NCBI GenBank assembly: GCA_047974225.1
Contig: JBKECD010000052.1
Coordinates: 1-19,665 of the forward strand
Direction: 5' to 3'
DNA from: JBKEDC01 sp047974225
GTDB lineage: Bacteria > Bacteroidota > Bacteroidia > Bacteroidales > Prolixibacteraceae
DNA length: 19,665 bases
A model generated the notes under the pieces. It saw only the letters and a program-made list of their open reading frames with translations, had not been told where the DNA came from and did no database searches. Each line of letters begins with the position of its first letter. Position 1 is the first letter of the stretch. This document shows positions 9,891 to 17,737 of this stretch, piece after piece. Made by a program: the position numbers and the translations under genes.

Positions 9891-11252
9891 TTAAAACACC
9901 AACTTAATTGTAGCCACATTCGGGTCGAGCGCACCTTTGGGCTTCACAAAAGCTGCGCCATCAATCAAATCTACCTCTTGCCCTGTTTCCAGCACCGAAG
10001 CCGACTTTGCTTTCCCGAGTTCTTGTGGGATTTCCAGCGTTCCTTCGCCCCAATCCATCACATGAGCATAAACAATCTTTTGGTTGTTTTCCGTGCGAGC
10101 CGTCAATCGTCCCCACACTGGAGGCGTAATTTCATCAAGCGGCGAAGCACCATAAATTGATTCTCCATTAGCCACGAGCCACCCACCAATTTCACGCATA
10201 CGGCGCAAGGATGGAGCGGGTATTCTTCCATCGGCATATGGTCCGATGTTGAGCAAATAATTTCCGCCCAACGACACATTAGTAGCCAAAAGCTTAATCA
10301 TTCTTCCTGAATCTTTCCAATTGAAATCTCCTGCATGCCATGCCCACGTGTGGTTCATCGTGGCGGGAGTCTGCCATGGGCGACCGAGGTTTTTCTCTGG
10401 GTGTCGATTATCCCCTGCCGACAAATAATCAACTCTATCACCAGGGTCATAAGCACAAATCCGACCATTAATTAGGCAATTCGGCTTCACCTCACGAATC
10501 AAATCAATCAGCTCATCACGTCTTTCGAGTGTAATTTGATCTTTGCAAGTTGAGTTCCACGTGTCGAACCAAAGCATGTCGGGCTGATAGCGCACAAGCA
10601 ATTCCTTCACCTGAGGAAGACATTTTTCTTGCCAATATTTTTCAAACATTTCATCGCTTGGAGCCACCTTTCCCGGCCACACAGGCTGCGCCCCTCCTTC
10701 ATGCTCCCAGTCTTGCCAATGCGAATAATAGAACCCTAGTCGCACATCATACTTCTCGCAAGCTTCCGCCAGCTCTCCCAGCAAATCACGCTTGCAAGGC
10801 GATGCCCCCAAATCATAATCGCTCACCTCAGAATCCCACAGCGCAAAACCATCATGATGCTTTGAAGTCAATACAATATATTTCATCCCCGCCAAGCTGA
10901 CCTCCCTCACCCATTGGTCGGCATCAAAATTCACAGGATTAAACTCTTTCACTAATTTCTGATATTCATCTTTCGGAATTTCGAGTCGCATCTGTGCCCA
11001 CTCCGAATACCAGTGATTTCCATTAGGCAGACTCTTATCAGGCAAGGTATGTCCACCATAAGACCCCCCAAGGATACTATACAATCCCCAATGGACAAAC
11101 ATGCCAAATCGAGCTTCCTTAAACCACTCCGCACGGTTCTCATCAGCGACTTCCGCCGACTGCTGAGCTTGTCGATTGCTGCACGAGACATTAATAATTC
11201 CAGCACAAAACACCATAAGCATCAGCGATGCGATAACTTTCGTTCTTCTCAT
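9891..11252 (-). CDS. GH29 alpha-L-fucosidase (GH29-A-like), likely lipoprotein
   Basis: Retaining alpha-L-fucosidase of 453 residues when started at the ATG at 11252-11250. The frame stays open to another ATG at 11321, but that would overlap the upstream gene by 41 bases and bury the signal peptide, so I prefer 11252, 28 bp after the upstream stop. The N-terminus (MRRTKVIASLMLMVFCAG, then VSCSN) looks like a lipoprotein signal with a loose lipobox. Family hallmarks are RFGMFVHWGLYS (H54), HWYSEW, KHHDGFALWDS (H132-H133), YYSHWQDW and the likely nucleophile D230 in MLWFDTW. These resemble the GH29-A branch, generally less strict about linkage. The C-terminal 90 residues form a small beta domain without an obvious carbohydrate-binding module. 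It precedes the long sulfatase by 20 bp. Confidence 0.93.
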   Translation of the reverse strand: MRRTKVIASLMLMVFCAGIINVSCSNRQAQQSAEVADENRAEWFKEARFGMFVHWGLYSILGGSYGGHTLPDKSLPNGNHWYSEWAQMRLEIPKDEYQKLVKEFNPVNFDADQWVREVSLAGMKYIVLTSKHHDGFALWDSEVSDYDLGASPCKRDLLGELAEACEKYDVRLGFYYSHWQDWEHEGGAQPVWPGKVAPSDEMFEKYWQEKCLPQVKELLVRYQPDMLWFDTWNSTCKDQITLERRDELIDLIREVKPNCLINGRICAYDPGDRVDYLSAGDNRHPEKNLGRPWQTPATMNHTWAWHAGDFNWKDSGRMIKLLATNVSLGGNYLLNIGPYADGRIPAPSLRRMREIGGWLVANGESIYGASPLDEITPPVWGRLTARTENNQKIVYAHVMDWGEGTLEIPQELGKAKSASVLETGQEVDLIDGAAFVKPKGALDPNVATIKLVF

Positions 11253-11280
11253 AAGTTTTATTTTATTGGTTTTATTAGAT

Positions 11281-12687
11281 TTATAGACATTTAAATTCGG
11301 AAATGCACGGAGTTTGCTCAAAATCTGCTATGAGCAAGCGAATTGATTTGGTTTTAATCTTCGTGGGAAGCTCCATTTTAAATCCTGAAATAATACGTTC
11401 ACCCTCCAATAGCTTGCTCCACACTCCATCAACATAAGCTTGTACCTCATATCTCTTGATGCTATTCTCCCCCTCGGGCTGCATTATTCTAATATAACTA
11501 AGCTCTTGAACCTCATCAAACTCCACAGTCAAGCAAGGAGCTTTATCCGAAGAGTCTGCCTGCCAATAAGTTTGAGTTAATTCATCGAAAGCATTTTCAG
11601 CATCGAAATTACGATGCCAGAAGTCGCGCCCCTTAGCACTGCTGCTTGCGGTGTGCGTCATCCCCCAAGCTTTATTATCTTCAAAAGCGTCCTCTTGCTT
11701 GATATATCTTCCCACCTGACCCAAAGTTGCTATATCCACTGGGCGCAGATTACCATCTCGCATCGGCGCAACACTCAAATCCAAGATTCCACCATACTTC
11801 ACACACTCCAAATAATCTCGATAGACATAATCTGCCGACACACAAATGCCCTTATCAGCCTCTTTGGTGTAAAACCAATTTCCAAAGCCCGAAGAAGCAG
11901 GACAACGTCCATTGAAAATGGGGTAGGTTATTTCCGCCAACTTCCAATTATTATCCTCAATTCCCTTAAATAGTTTATGATGAATATGCTTCTTTGAACG
12001 AGAGTCCAACGCTCCCATCAATCGAGATTCGCCCACTCGCAATCGACCAGCAATCGGACCGTGATTGAAGCCCGTGAACACATTCGGCTGAAAAGCATGA
12101 ACCCACGCCACTGTTTCGTCATGAGCGAGTCCCCCATCGCCAGCTGCGGCATCAAACCACACATGCTCGTAATCCCCGTAATTAGTCAGCAATTCTTTGA
12201 GTTGTTCTTTTTTAAGCGCTGTATTTTTCCCATTCTCCCACGACCAGTCGGCTTCGGAAAAATAAAGAGAGAGTTTCAAGCCATACTTATCACACGACTT
12301 CCTCAACTGAGCCAACACATCAATCCCCAAGGGACTATTAGTTACCTTCTTTTCCGTGGTTTCGGTGTCCCACAGACAAAAACCATCATGATGCTTCGCC
12401 AGAAACAACACATACTTCATCCCGCCTTCTTTTGCCACCCGACACCACTGGTCGGTGTTACATCCTGTGGCCTCAAAGAACTCCGGACCATACCCCTCTC
12501 TCGTCCACTCCTTCCCCGAAAACGAACTCATTGACCAGCAAATGAACATACCATATCGAAGGTCGGCGATTTGCTGCACTCGGGTGCTATCAGGAAGCAC
12601 TCGTTCACTTGTTGCAACTTGGTTTGTGCAGCTTGAAACACAGCATAGGAGTAACGATATTATCGTAATTTGTTTTAAAAATGACAT
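11281..12687 (-). CDS. Divergent GH29-like fucosidase with C-terminal F5/8-type domain, lipoprotein
   Basis: GH29-type protein of 468 residues and the first gene after the susD terminator. The N-terminus ends in CCVSSC, giving a lipoprotein Cys at 20. The fold is recognisable from KHHDGFCLWDTE (H99-H100), YFSEADWSW and HVWFDAAAG with the candidate nucleophile D179. The first fucose-binding motif is unusual: it reads GMFICWSMSSF, so the His of the family's F-I/V-H-W motif (His34 in the Thermotoga maritima enzyme) is Cys50 here. Activity on fucose may therefore differ, or the enzyme may act on another sugar. Residues from about 345 (NAFDELTQTYWQADSS, EFDEVQELSYIRI, IRLLIADF) look like an F5/8-type carbohydrate-binding domain. 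The gene is followed after 28 bp by the second GH29. Confidence 0.88.
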   Translation of the reverse strand: MSFLKQITIISLLLCCVSSCTNQVATSERVLPDSTRVQQIADLRYGMFICWSMSSFSGKEWTREGYGPEFFEATGCNTDQWCRVAKEGGMKYVLFLAKHHDGFCLWDTETTEKKVTNSPLGIDVLAQLRKSCDKYGLKLSLYFSEADWSWENGKNTALKKEQLKELLTNYGDYEHVWFDAAAGDGGLAHDETVAWVHAFQPNVFTGFNHGPIAGRLRVGESRLMGALDSRSKKHIHHKLFKGIEDNNWKLAEITYPIFNGRCPASSGFGNWFYTKEADKGICVSADYVYRDYLECVKYGGILDLSVAPMRDGNLRPVDIATLGQVGRYIKQEDAFEDNKAWGMTHTASSSAKGRDFWHRNFDAENAFDELTQTYWQADSSDKAPCLTVEFDEVQELSYIRIMQPEGENSIKRYEVQAYVDGVWSKLLEGERIISGFKMELPTKIKTKSIRLLIADFEQTPCISEFKCL

Positions 12688-12711
12688 CAGGTTTAATTTT
12701 TTGTAAAGATA

Positions 12712-12745
12712 AAGGGTTCTACTCAGAAAAACGAGTAGAACCCTT
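12712..12745 (-). promoter_or_regulatory. Perfect 13-bp inverted repeat upstream of the first GH29 gene
   Basis: The arms AAGGGTTCTACTC (12712-12724) and GAGTAGAACCCTT (12733-12745) are exactly complementary around an 8-nt loop. On the minus strand it is followed by TATCTTTA, close to the Bacteroides -7 consensus TAnnTTTG, and then by a short A-rich leader to the ATG at 12687. There is no good U-tract after it, so it is less likely to be a terminator. It could be an operator over a weak promoter, or a 5' stem-loop that stabilises the enzyme mRNA. The repeat is certain; its role is inferred. Confidence 0.5.
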
Positions 12746-12756
12746 AAAAAATCAAC

Positions 12757-12799
12757 AAAAAAAACTGCAACTAAGCTTTCACGCTTTAGTTGCAGTTTT
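12757..12799 (-). terminator. Rho-independent terminator or attenuator after susD
   Basis: Read on the minus strand, a 16-bp stem (AAAACTGCAACTAA pairing with TTAGTTGCAGTTTT, extended by GC pairs past a one-base bulge) is followed by a run of eight T. It begins 25 bases after the susD stop. The arms on the plus strand are 12761-12776 and 12783-12799. This is a textbook intrinsic terminator for the susCD transcript. Partial read-through would give high SusCD and lower enzyme expression, as seen in other PULs. Confidence 0.85.
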
Positions 12800-12824
12800 A
12801 TTTATTCCAGATTCCAACTAAAAT

Positions 12825-14645
12825 CTAATTAGGATTCTGAGTCAAATTCGACACTGTAACTTCATTTTTCGGAAGAAACTCAACGATATTATTCGATGTT
12901 GCAGGCATTTCATAGAATGGGTCATTACCACGCAAATGCGTGCCCGGATAATGACGATTCATTGTCAAGCCATTTCGATAGACATCAAACTTGCGATGCC
13001 CTTCATAAGCCAATTCCAATCGACGTTCTTTCAAAACAAGATCTAAAATCGTAACATCTCCCGTCACATCACTAGCCGTATATGCTGCATCTGCACTAAT
13101 CGCTCTCTCCCTAATTTTATTCAAATTCGCCAGCGCATTGCCCACATCCCCCTTCTTAGCATACGCCTCTGCTTTGTTCAGATACATTTCCGCATAACGC
13201 ACCATTACTGGCGACCATAGGTGTCCGCTAGACTCTTGTCCCGAACATTTTGTGATAAAATACTTTGGATAAGAGTTGCGAACCGCCAATTTCTTATTAA
13301 TGCGTAATCTAACAGGAGCTGACAATTGCGTCGTTTCACCCGTAGAGCTATTAATCATATACGGAGTTATATAATAAGTTACAGCATTAGTTTTTAGATC
13401 AATTACCTCAGTAATCGGACATTCTTTAGTAATCGTTTCATCCACTTCATCTCCATTCGTGTCCACCGTCCACGTCTGAGTTAAAAAAGTCATATCTGCA
13501 CTTACTCTATCCTGATGAAACAAATAGCCGTTATATTTCTTTGTAGCATCAGTATCTCCACTAGCATAGGAGTTCAAACCATACCACACGCCATACAAAT
13601 CTTCACTGCTTTCATCCTCCACCATTGCTGTTACAAAAGCAGCGCGAGCATCATCAGGCCACTCCTCCACAATATCTCGATAGCTTGACGAAGCATACAA
13701 CTCCCCCCATCCATCACCATCTAGCGAAGGATATCCTTGTGCATCTACCGCTGCATACATTCCAGGGAAAGTGTACCAGTTGTCATCAGCACCAACATTA
13801 TCAGCACCATTAACATAGCGAAGAGCAAAAATTGTCTCTTTGTTTTCATCAGGGGTGAAGCGAGGATATTTTTTGAAATCCTCTTTTGAAAGCAATGTGT
13901 AGCGTCCTGATTTCATGACCGAATCAGCATAGGTGATTGCCAAATCATTTTCTTCCATATACAGATATACTCTCGACAACAAGGCTTGAGCAGCCTCTTT
14001 AGTGCCATAGCTCGCTGTAAGCTCCAGCGACATCAAGCTAGACGCTTTCTTCAAGTCGCTAATCACCCTTGCATAACAATCCTTCACCGTTGAGCGCGAA
14101 GGCTGATCATTCACATCTGTGGTAAGTTTTAAAGGGACACCTAAATTAGTTTCAGGAGATTGATTATATGGGCGACCAAATACATTCGTCAGATAGAAGT
14201 AAACCATTCCTCGCAAGAAATAATTTTGACCAATCATATGGTCAATCTCGTCGGACTGTCCTTCTTCTGCTCGCTCAATAATTGTATTGCAGCCCACAAT
14301 CGTCTTATACGAAGCTGTCCACAAAGCTTGCTTGCGATAGCCCGTATCCTGACGTTTGTAATTATAGATGTACATCAAAGCATCCGTCGTGCTACCACTC
14401 AATGCTACGTTATCGCCCGGATATTCCGCAAAGCGGAAGAAGTTATTTACCCAAGAATAGCTATCAGCAATACCCGTTCCTTTCAAGATGGCATAGTTAC
14501 CAAGTGTCAATGCCTCTAGAGCTGTACTTGAAGAATAAACTTCATCCTTTTCTATGTATTCAAATGGACTTCTATCCAATTCGCAACCGACAAGCCCCAA
14601 AGTGGTGGCAAAAATCAGCAGCCATGTATATATCTTGTTATTCAT
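12825..14645 (-). CDS. susD: SusD/RagB-family surface glycan-binding lipoprotein
   Basis: Outer-membrane lipoprotein that binds the target glycan and forms the lid of the SusC transporter. I start it at the ATG at 14645, giving 606 residues and a compact signal (MNNKIYTWLLIFATTLGLVG) with lipid-attachment Cys at 21. ATGs at 14675 and 14669 are also in frame and would only lengthen the signal by 10 or 8 residues. Family features are the DRSPFEYIEKDEVYSS start, the TPR-like FLRGMVYFYLTNVFGRPY segment, the MVRYAEMYLNKAEAYAKKGD helix and the C-terminal LKERRLELAYEGHRKFDVYR motif. The gene is intact and follows the susC stop by 37 bp (7 bp from the earliest ATG). Because susC is broken upstream, SusD has no functional partner in this copy, and its transcription must cross or restart after the IS. 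Confidence 0.94.
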   Translation of the reverse strand: MNNKIYTWLLIFATTLGLVGCELDRSPFEYIEKDEVYSSSTALEALTLGNYAILKGTGIADSYSWVNNFFRFAEYPGDNVALSGSTTDALMYIYNYKRQDTGYRKQALWTASYKTIVGCNTIIERAEEGQSDEIDHMIGQNYFLRGMVYFYLTNVFGRPYNQSPETNLGVPLKLTTDVNDQPSRSTVKDCYARVISDLKKASSLMSLELTASYGTKEAAQALLSRVYLYMEENDLAITYADSVMKSGRYTLLSKEDFKKYPRFTPDENKETIFALRYVNGADNVGADDNWYTFPGMYAAVDAQGYPSLDGDGWGELYASSSYRDIVEEWPDDARAAFVTAMVEDESSEDLYGVWYGLNSYASGDTDATKKYNGYLFHQDRVSADMTFLTQTWTVDTNGDEVDETITKECPITEVIDLKTNAVTYYITPYMINSSTGETTQLSAPVRLRINKKLAVRNSYPKYFITKCSGQESSGHLWSPVMVRYAEMYLNKAEAYAKKGDVGNALANLNKIRERAISADAAYTASDVTGDVTILDLVLKERRLELAYEGHRKFDVYRNGLTMNRHYPGTHLRGNDPFYEMPATSNNIVEFLPKNEVTVSNLTQNPN

Positions 14646-14682
14646 TTGTCTTATTTTTAAATGTTTCATTTTCATCTATATC

Positions 14683-15635
14683 TTAGAATGTCAGATTAAC
14701 GCCAAACATAAAACGTCGAGGCACAGCATAACTACTTGTTTCTCCATTACCATCCTCTCCCACCTCAGGGTCAACACCCGAATAGTTGGTTATTGTCAAA
14801 AGATTTTCAGCCGACATATACACACTCAAATTCTTGATAAAATCAAGTTTTTTAATCTGTCCGACACTATAATTCAGCGTTACATTTCTTAGTTTCAGAT
14901 AGCTTCCATCCTCAATATAGCGTGAAGAGGTTTTATTGGAAAGACTATTTCCTCCACTATATGGCTCAGGATGCGTTGCAATATCTCCTGGTTTTGCCCA
15001 GCGGCTCCAACCATCTGCCAACGACATAGCATTAAACGTAGGATATGCCCCGTCGTTGTCATACAGTTCACGTGCCGAATGATAGATATCGACACCCGAA
15101 ACAAAGTCGAAATTCATCAGCAATGAAAAATTCTTATAAGTCATTGTCGAATTTAATCCTCCGAAGAAATCAGGAGTTGATGTTCCCACCTTTTGCAAAG
15201 TTGCAGCATTATAGTCTGAAGTTAGACTTGCAGTTCCATCTTCTGCCACCACTTCCCATTGTGGTTTTCCATCTTCAGGATTTACCCCCATCCACTTACG
15301 CAGATACCAAGTGTCAATATCCTCCCCTAGACTTCTCACTTTATTGCCCGAAACAATATCTTCTCCTTCGTATAATTCTTCAATTTTATTGCGATTAAAG
15401 CCGATATTCGCATCAATGTGCCATGCGAAACCATCATTGTTAGACTTCACCACATCAGCACCGAGCACAAATTCAACCCCCTTATTTTTAACAGCTCCAA
15501 TATTCTCCCAATAACTAGAGAAACCCGAAGTAGAAGGCAGTGTTACTGCATACAATAGGTCTTTGGTATCTTTGATATAGTACTCCAAGCTTAAATCAAC
15601 CCGATCAAACACCCGAGCATCCAGCGCAATATTAG
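14683..15635 (-). pseudogene. susC: SusC-family TonB-dependent transporter, C-terminal part (cut off by IS)
   Basis: This is the 3' portion of susC, encoding the last strands of the outer-membrane beta-barrel. Reading from the IS junction, the frame gives NIALDARVFDRVDLSLEYYI and runs to the family-typical C-terminus RRFMFGVNLTF followed by TAA. A GTG at 15612 opens the frame, but nothing suggests independent expression. Joined to the 5' part with one copy of the TTAG duplication removed, the reading frame is continuous with no lost residue (TYSTN followed by IALDA). The fragment has no internal stops, so the insertion looks recent. It cannot be exported or fold as a barrel by itself. Confidence 0.9.
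15632..15635. repeat. Target-site duplication TTAG (left copy)
   Basis: TTAG directly abuts the left inverted repeat of the IS and is matched by TTAG at 17738-17741 next to the right inverted repeat. Keeping one copy exactly rebuilds the SusC reading frame, which supports it as a true 4-bp duplication. The flanking bases do not match, so a longer duplication is not supported. Confidence 0.85.
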
Positions 15636-15651
15636 CCCAACTTTCACCCTC
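15636..15651 (+). repeat. IS left terminal inverted repeat
   Basis: CCCAACTTTCACCCTC matches the reverse complement of 17722-17737 at 15 of 16 positions. It directly follows the left TTAG duplication and so defines the outer end of the element. Confidence 0.85.
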
Positions 15652-15736
15652 AAAAATATTTTCAACAAAAAAACGGCTATTTTTTGAAGCCTACCCAACT
15701 ATAACCCACTGAAAATAAGCGATAGCGTTTTGAGAC

Positions 15737-15763
15737 TGTCCTGCAAAATCAAATTGTAGGACA
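15737..15763 (+). promoter_or_regulatory. Hairpin in the IS leader upstream of the transposase
   Basis: TGTCCTGCAA can pair with TTGTAGGACA (10 bp with one G-U pair, 7-nt loop). It lies 34 bases before the transposase ATG. In several other IS families a leader hairpin limits transposase translation from read-through transcripts; here that role is only inferred. No convincing promoter with both -33 and -7 boxes was found in the 162-bp left end (15636-15797). Confidence 0.35.
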
Positions 15764-15797
15764 CTTTTGGTAATTTTTCTTGTTGTATTTTTGTGTC

Positions 15798-17684
15798 ATG
15801 CACGTGAATGTACAACTTCGTTTCAACCCTGGCACTTCGCAAGAATCTCCTTACTATCGTTTGAAGGAGTCTTATCGCGATGTGCGCGGACATGTGCATT
15901 CCCTCATTGTTTTGAATATTGGTTTTGAGCCTTCACTGAAGCCGCTCCAAGTCAAACGCATTGCAAGGGCATTAACCTTTCGCTTCCAAAATCGACATAG
16001 CCAATCTCTTTTTTCAGAAAATCAGGATGGACTTACTGGGGAAGAACGCCTCTTTGCCGAAAGATATTGGCAGCGCATGGTTGATGAAGGTGGAATAGAT
16101 CGGTTCGACCAAAAAGAGAACCAGTCCAAAAAAGAATCCGAAAGATATATCGACCTAGATACAGTGGAGCATACAGATGCTCGTAATGTGGGAGCAGAAT
16201 GGCTCTGCAAGCAAACCATTGAACGTCTGGGTTTGGAAGATTTTCTCAAGAATCAGAAGTGGAACGAAAACGCCATTCACTCCGCACTATCACACTTGAT
16301 TGTGCGGACAGTTTATAGTCCTTCGGAATGGGCTACACACCGCATCATGAAAGAAAACTCCGCCGCTTGTGAACTCTATTCGGGCAATCCAGATTGGACG
16401 CCAGGTATAAACGCATTGTATCAAATGCCCGATCGTCTTTTTGAAATCAAAGACCAATTGGAACGCCACCTTTGCCAGAAAACCGACCATCTGTTTAATC
16501 TTGATAACCGTATTGTTCTTTTCGACCTAACCAACTTTTATTTTGAAGGACGCAAAGCCTGTAGTAGCAAAGCTCGCTTCGGACGAAGTAAGGAGAAACG
16601 CAGCGATTGCCGCTTACTGGTATTGGCATTGTGTATAAACAAGGAAGGATTTATCCGCTATTCTTCTATTCTTGAAGGCAATATGGCAGACCCTAAATCA
16701 CTTCCAGACATGATTGAGAAACTGTCCGTAAAAACCTCCGTTACCAATGAAAAGACACTGGTGGTAATCGATGCAGGCATATCCACAGAAGATAACCTCA
16801 AGCGCATAAAGGAGAAAGGATATAATTACCTTTGTGTATCACGCACAAAATGAAAAGATTATACGCTATCGGCAGACCATCGCAAAGTTACGGTGCGTGA
16901 TGCCAGAAAACAGGAAATCACCTTGCGGGAAGTGCAAACCGAACCCGAGGAGGATTATTATCTGGAGATTAGCTCTCCCTCAAAAGCCATGACAGAAGCC
17001 TCGATGAATCGGCAATGGAAAGAGCGTTTTGAATGCGAGATGGATAAAATCAACGAGGCAATTACAAAGAAAGGAGGCACAAAACGCTATGAAAAAGTGG
17101 TTGAGCGAGTTGGTAGAGTCATCGAGCGTTATCCCTCCATCGCACGCCATTATCAAATAACATACCTTCGTAACGAACAGAATCCTAGCCAAATGCAAAG
17201 CGTAAGCAGGAGCATCAAAGATATTACTTCGCTAGACAAAAACACAGGAGTTTATTTCCTGCGAACCAATGTGCGCACCTTTGGAGAGCAGACCACCTGG
17301 GATTATTACAATCTGATTCGTGAGATTGAATGCACCAACCGGCAGCTAAAGACTGATTTAAACCTGCGTCCCATTTATCATCAGACGGATGCACGCAGCG
17401 ATGCGCATTTATTCTTCGGATTGCTTTCTTATTGGATTGTCAATACCATACGCTTTCAACTCAAACAATCAGGAGACAACGCCTACTGGTCAGAAATTGT
17501 CAGACGCATGTCAACACAGAAGCTGGTGACCACAGAAGCCGTCAATGCTTTGGGAGAGAAAGTAGAACTCAGACAGTGCAGCAAACCAACAAAACAAGTA
17601 GAACGAACATACTCCGTCTTAAAATTTAAACATGCGCCATTTAAGAAAATAAAAATCTGTAGGTCACAGCCGCCTCCAAAATAA
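15798..17684 (+). pseudogene. IS1634-family DDE transposase, broken by an in-frame TGA
   Basis: The transposase frame runs from the ATG at 15798 to the TAA at 17682-17684, which would give about 628 residues. A TTG at 15780 also opens the frame, but MHVNVQLRFNP is the expected start. Codon 352 (16851-16853) is TGA. The frame is identical on both sides (CVSRTK, stop, KDYTLSADHRK), so this is a point nonsense mutation, not a frameshift or programmed slippage. Candidate catalytic residues are D243 in FDLTNFYFEG, D325 in VVIDAG and E511 in REIECTNRQLK, the last followed by Lys seven residues later. The stop falls between the second Asp and the Glu, so the truncated product should be inactive unless read through. 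A GTG at 16893 could open the second half, but that piece lacks both Asp residues. Confidence 0.88.
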
Positions 17685-17721
17685 TCGTCCAGCCTAGCGA
17701 GGGCTGGGGAGGTGAAGCTGT

Positions 17722-17737
17722 GAGAGTGAAAGTTGGG
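17722..17737 (-). repeat. IS right terminal inverted repeat
   Basis: GAGAGTGAAAGTTGGG is the inverted partner of 15636-15651, with one mismatch. Between the transposase stop (17684) and this repeat lie 37 noncoding bases, including a small 6-bp stem (CCAGCC at 17689-17694 with GGCTGG at 17702-17707). Confidence 0.85.

Larger units (their letters stand above)
12688..12824 (-). other. Intergenic spacer between susD and the enzyme operon
   Basis: This 137-bp gap is the only sizeable spacer between host genes; elsewhere gaps are 0-37 bp. It contains no coding sequence. In transcription order it holds a terminator-like hairpin with a U-tract, then a second perfect inverted repeat, then an A/T-rich leader before the GH29 start codon. 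It therefore separates expression of the transport pair from that of the enzymes. Confidence 0.8.
15636..17737 (+). mobile_element. IS1634-like insertion sequence, 2102 bp, inserted in susC
   Basis: Complete element bounded by 16-bp terminal inverted repeats with one mismatch (CCCAACTTTCACCCTC on the left; CCCAACTTTCACTCTC on the right when reverse-complemented) and by TTAG duplications. It carries one long transposase frame on the plus strand, opposite to the host genes. Family placement rests on the transposase (N-terminus MHVNVQLRFNPGTSQESPYY, and a FDLTNFYFEG motif at the first catalytic Asp), which I recognise as IS1634-like in the wider IS4-type DDE group. The transposase carries a nonsense codon, so this copy is probably non-autonomous. 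It splits the transporter gene of the PUL and may be polar on susD. Confidence 0.88.

Noticed and set aside
11252..11321. N-terminal extension of the second GH29 to an ATG at 11321
   Set aside because: It would overlap the preceding gene by 41 bases and place 23 residues before a good signal peptide.
14683..15612. A separate 309-residue gene starting at GTG 15612
   Set aside because: It is the C-terminal part of SusC; the frame continues upstream to the IS junction and joins the 5' half exactly.
15766..15793. Transposase promoter (TTTG at 15766-15769 and TATTTTTG at 15786-15793)
   Set aside because: The spacing is 16 bp rather than about 19-21, and the start of transcription would fall on the ATG.
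16851..16853. TGA read as an amino acid across the genome
   Set aside because: The sulfatase at 8308-9870 ends in TGA and no other gene in the window has an internal TGA.
15780..17684. Two-frame transposase made by programmed frameshifting
   Set aside because: Both parts are in the same reading frame and are separated only by a TGA codon, so slippage is not involved.
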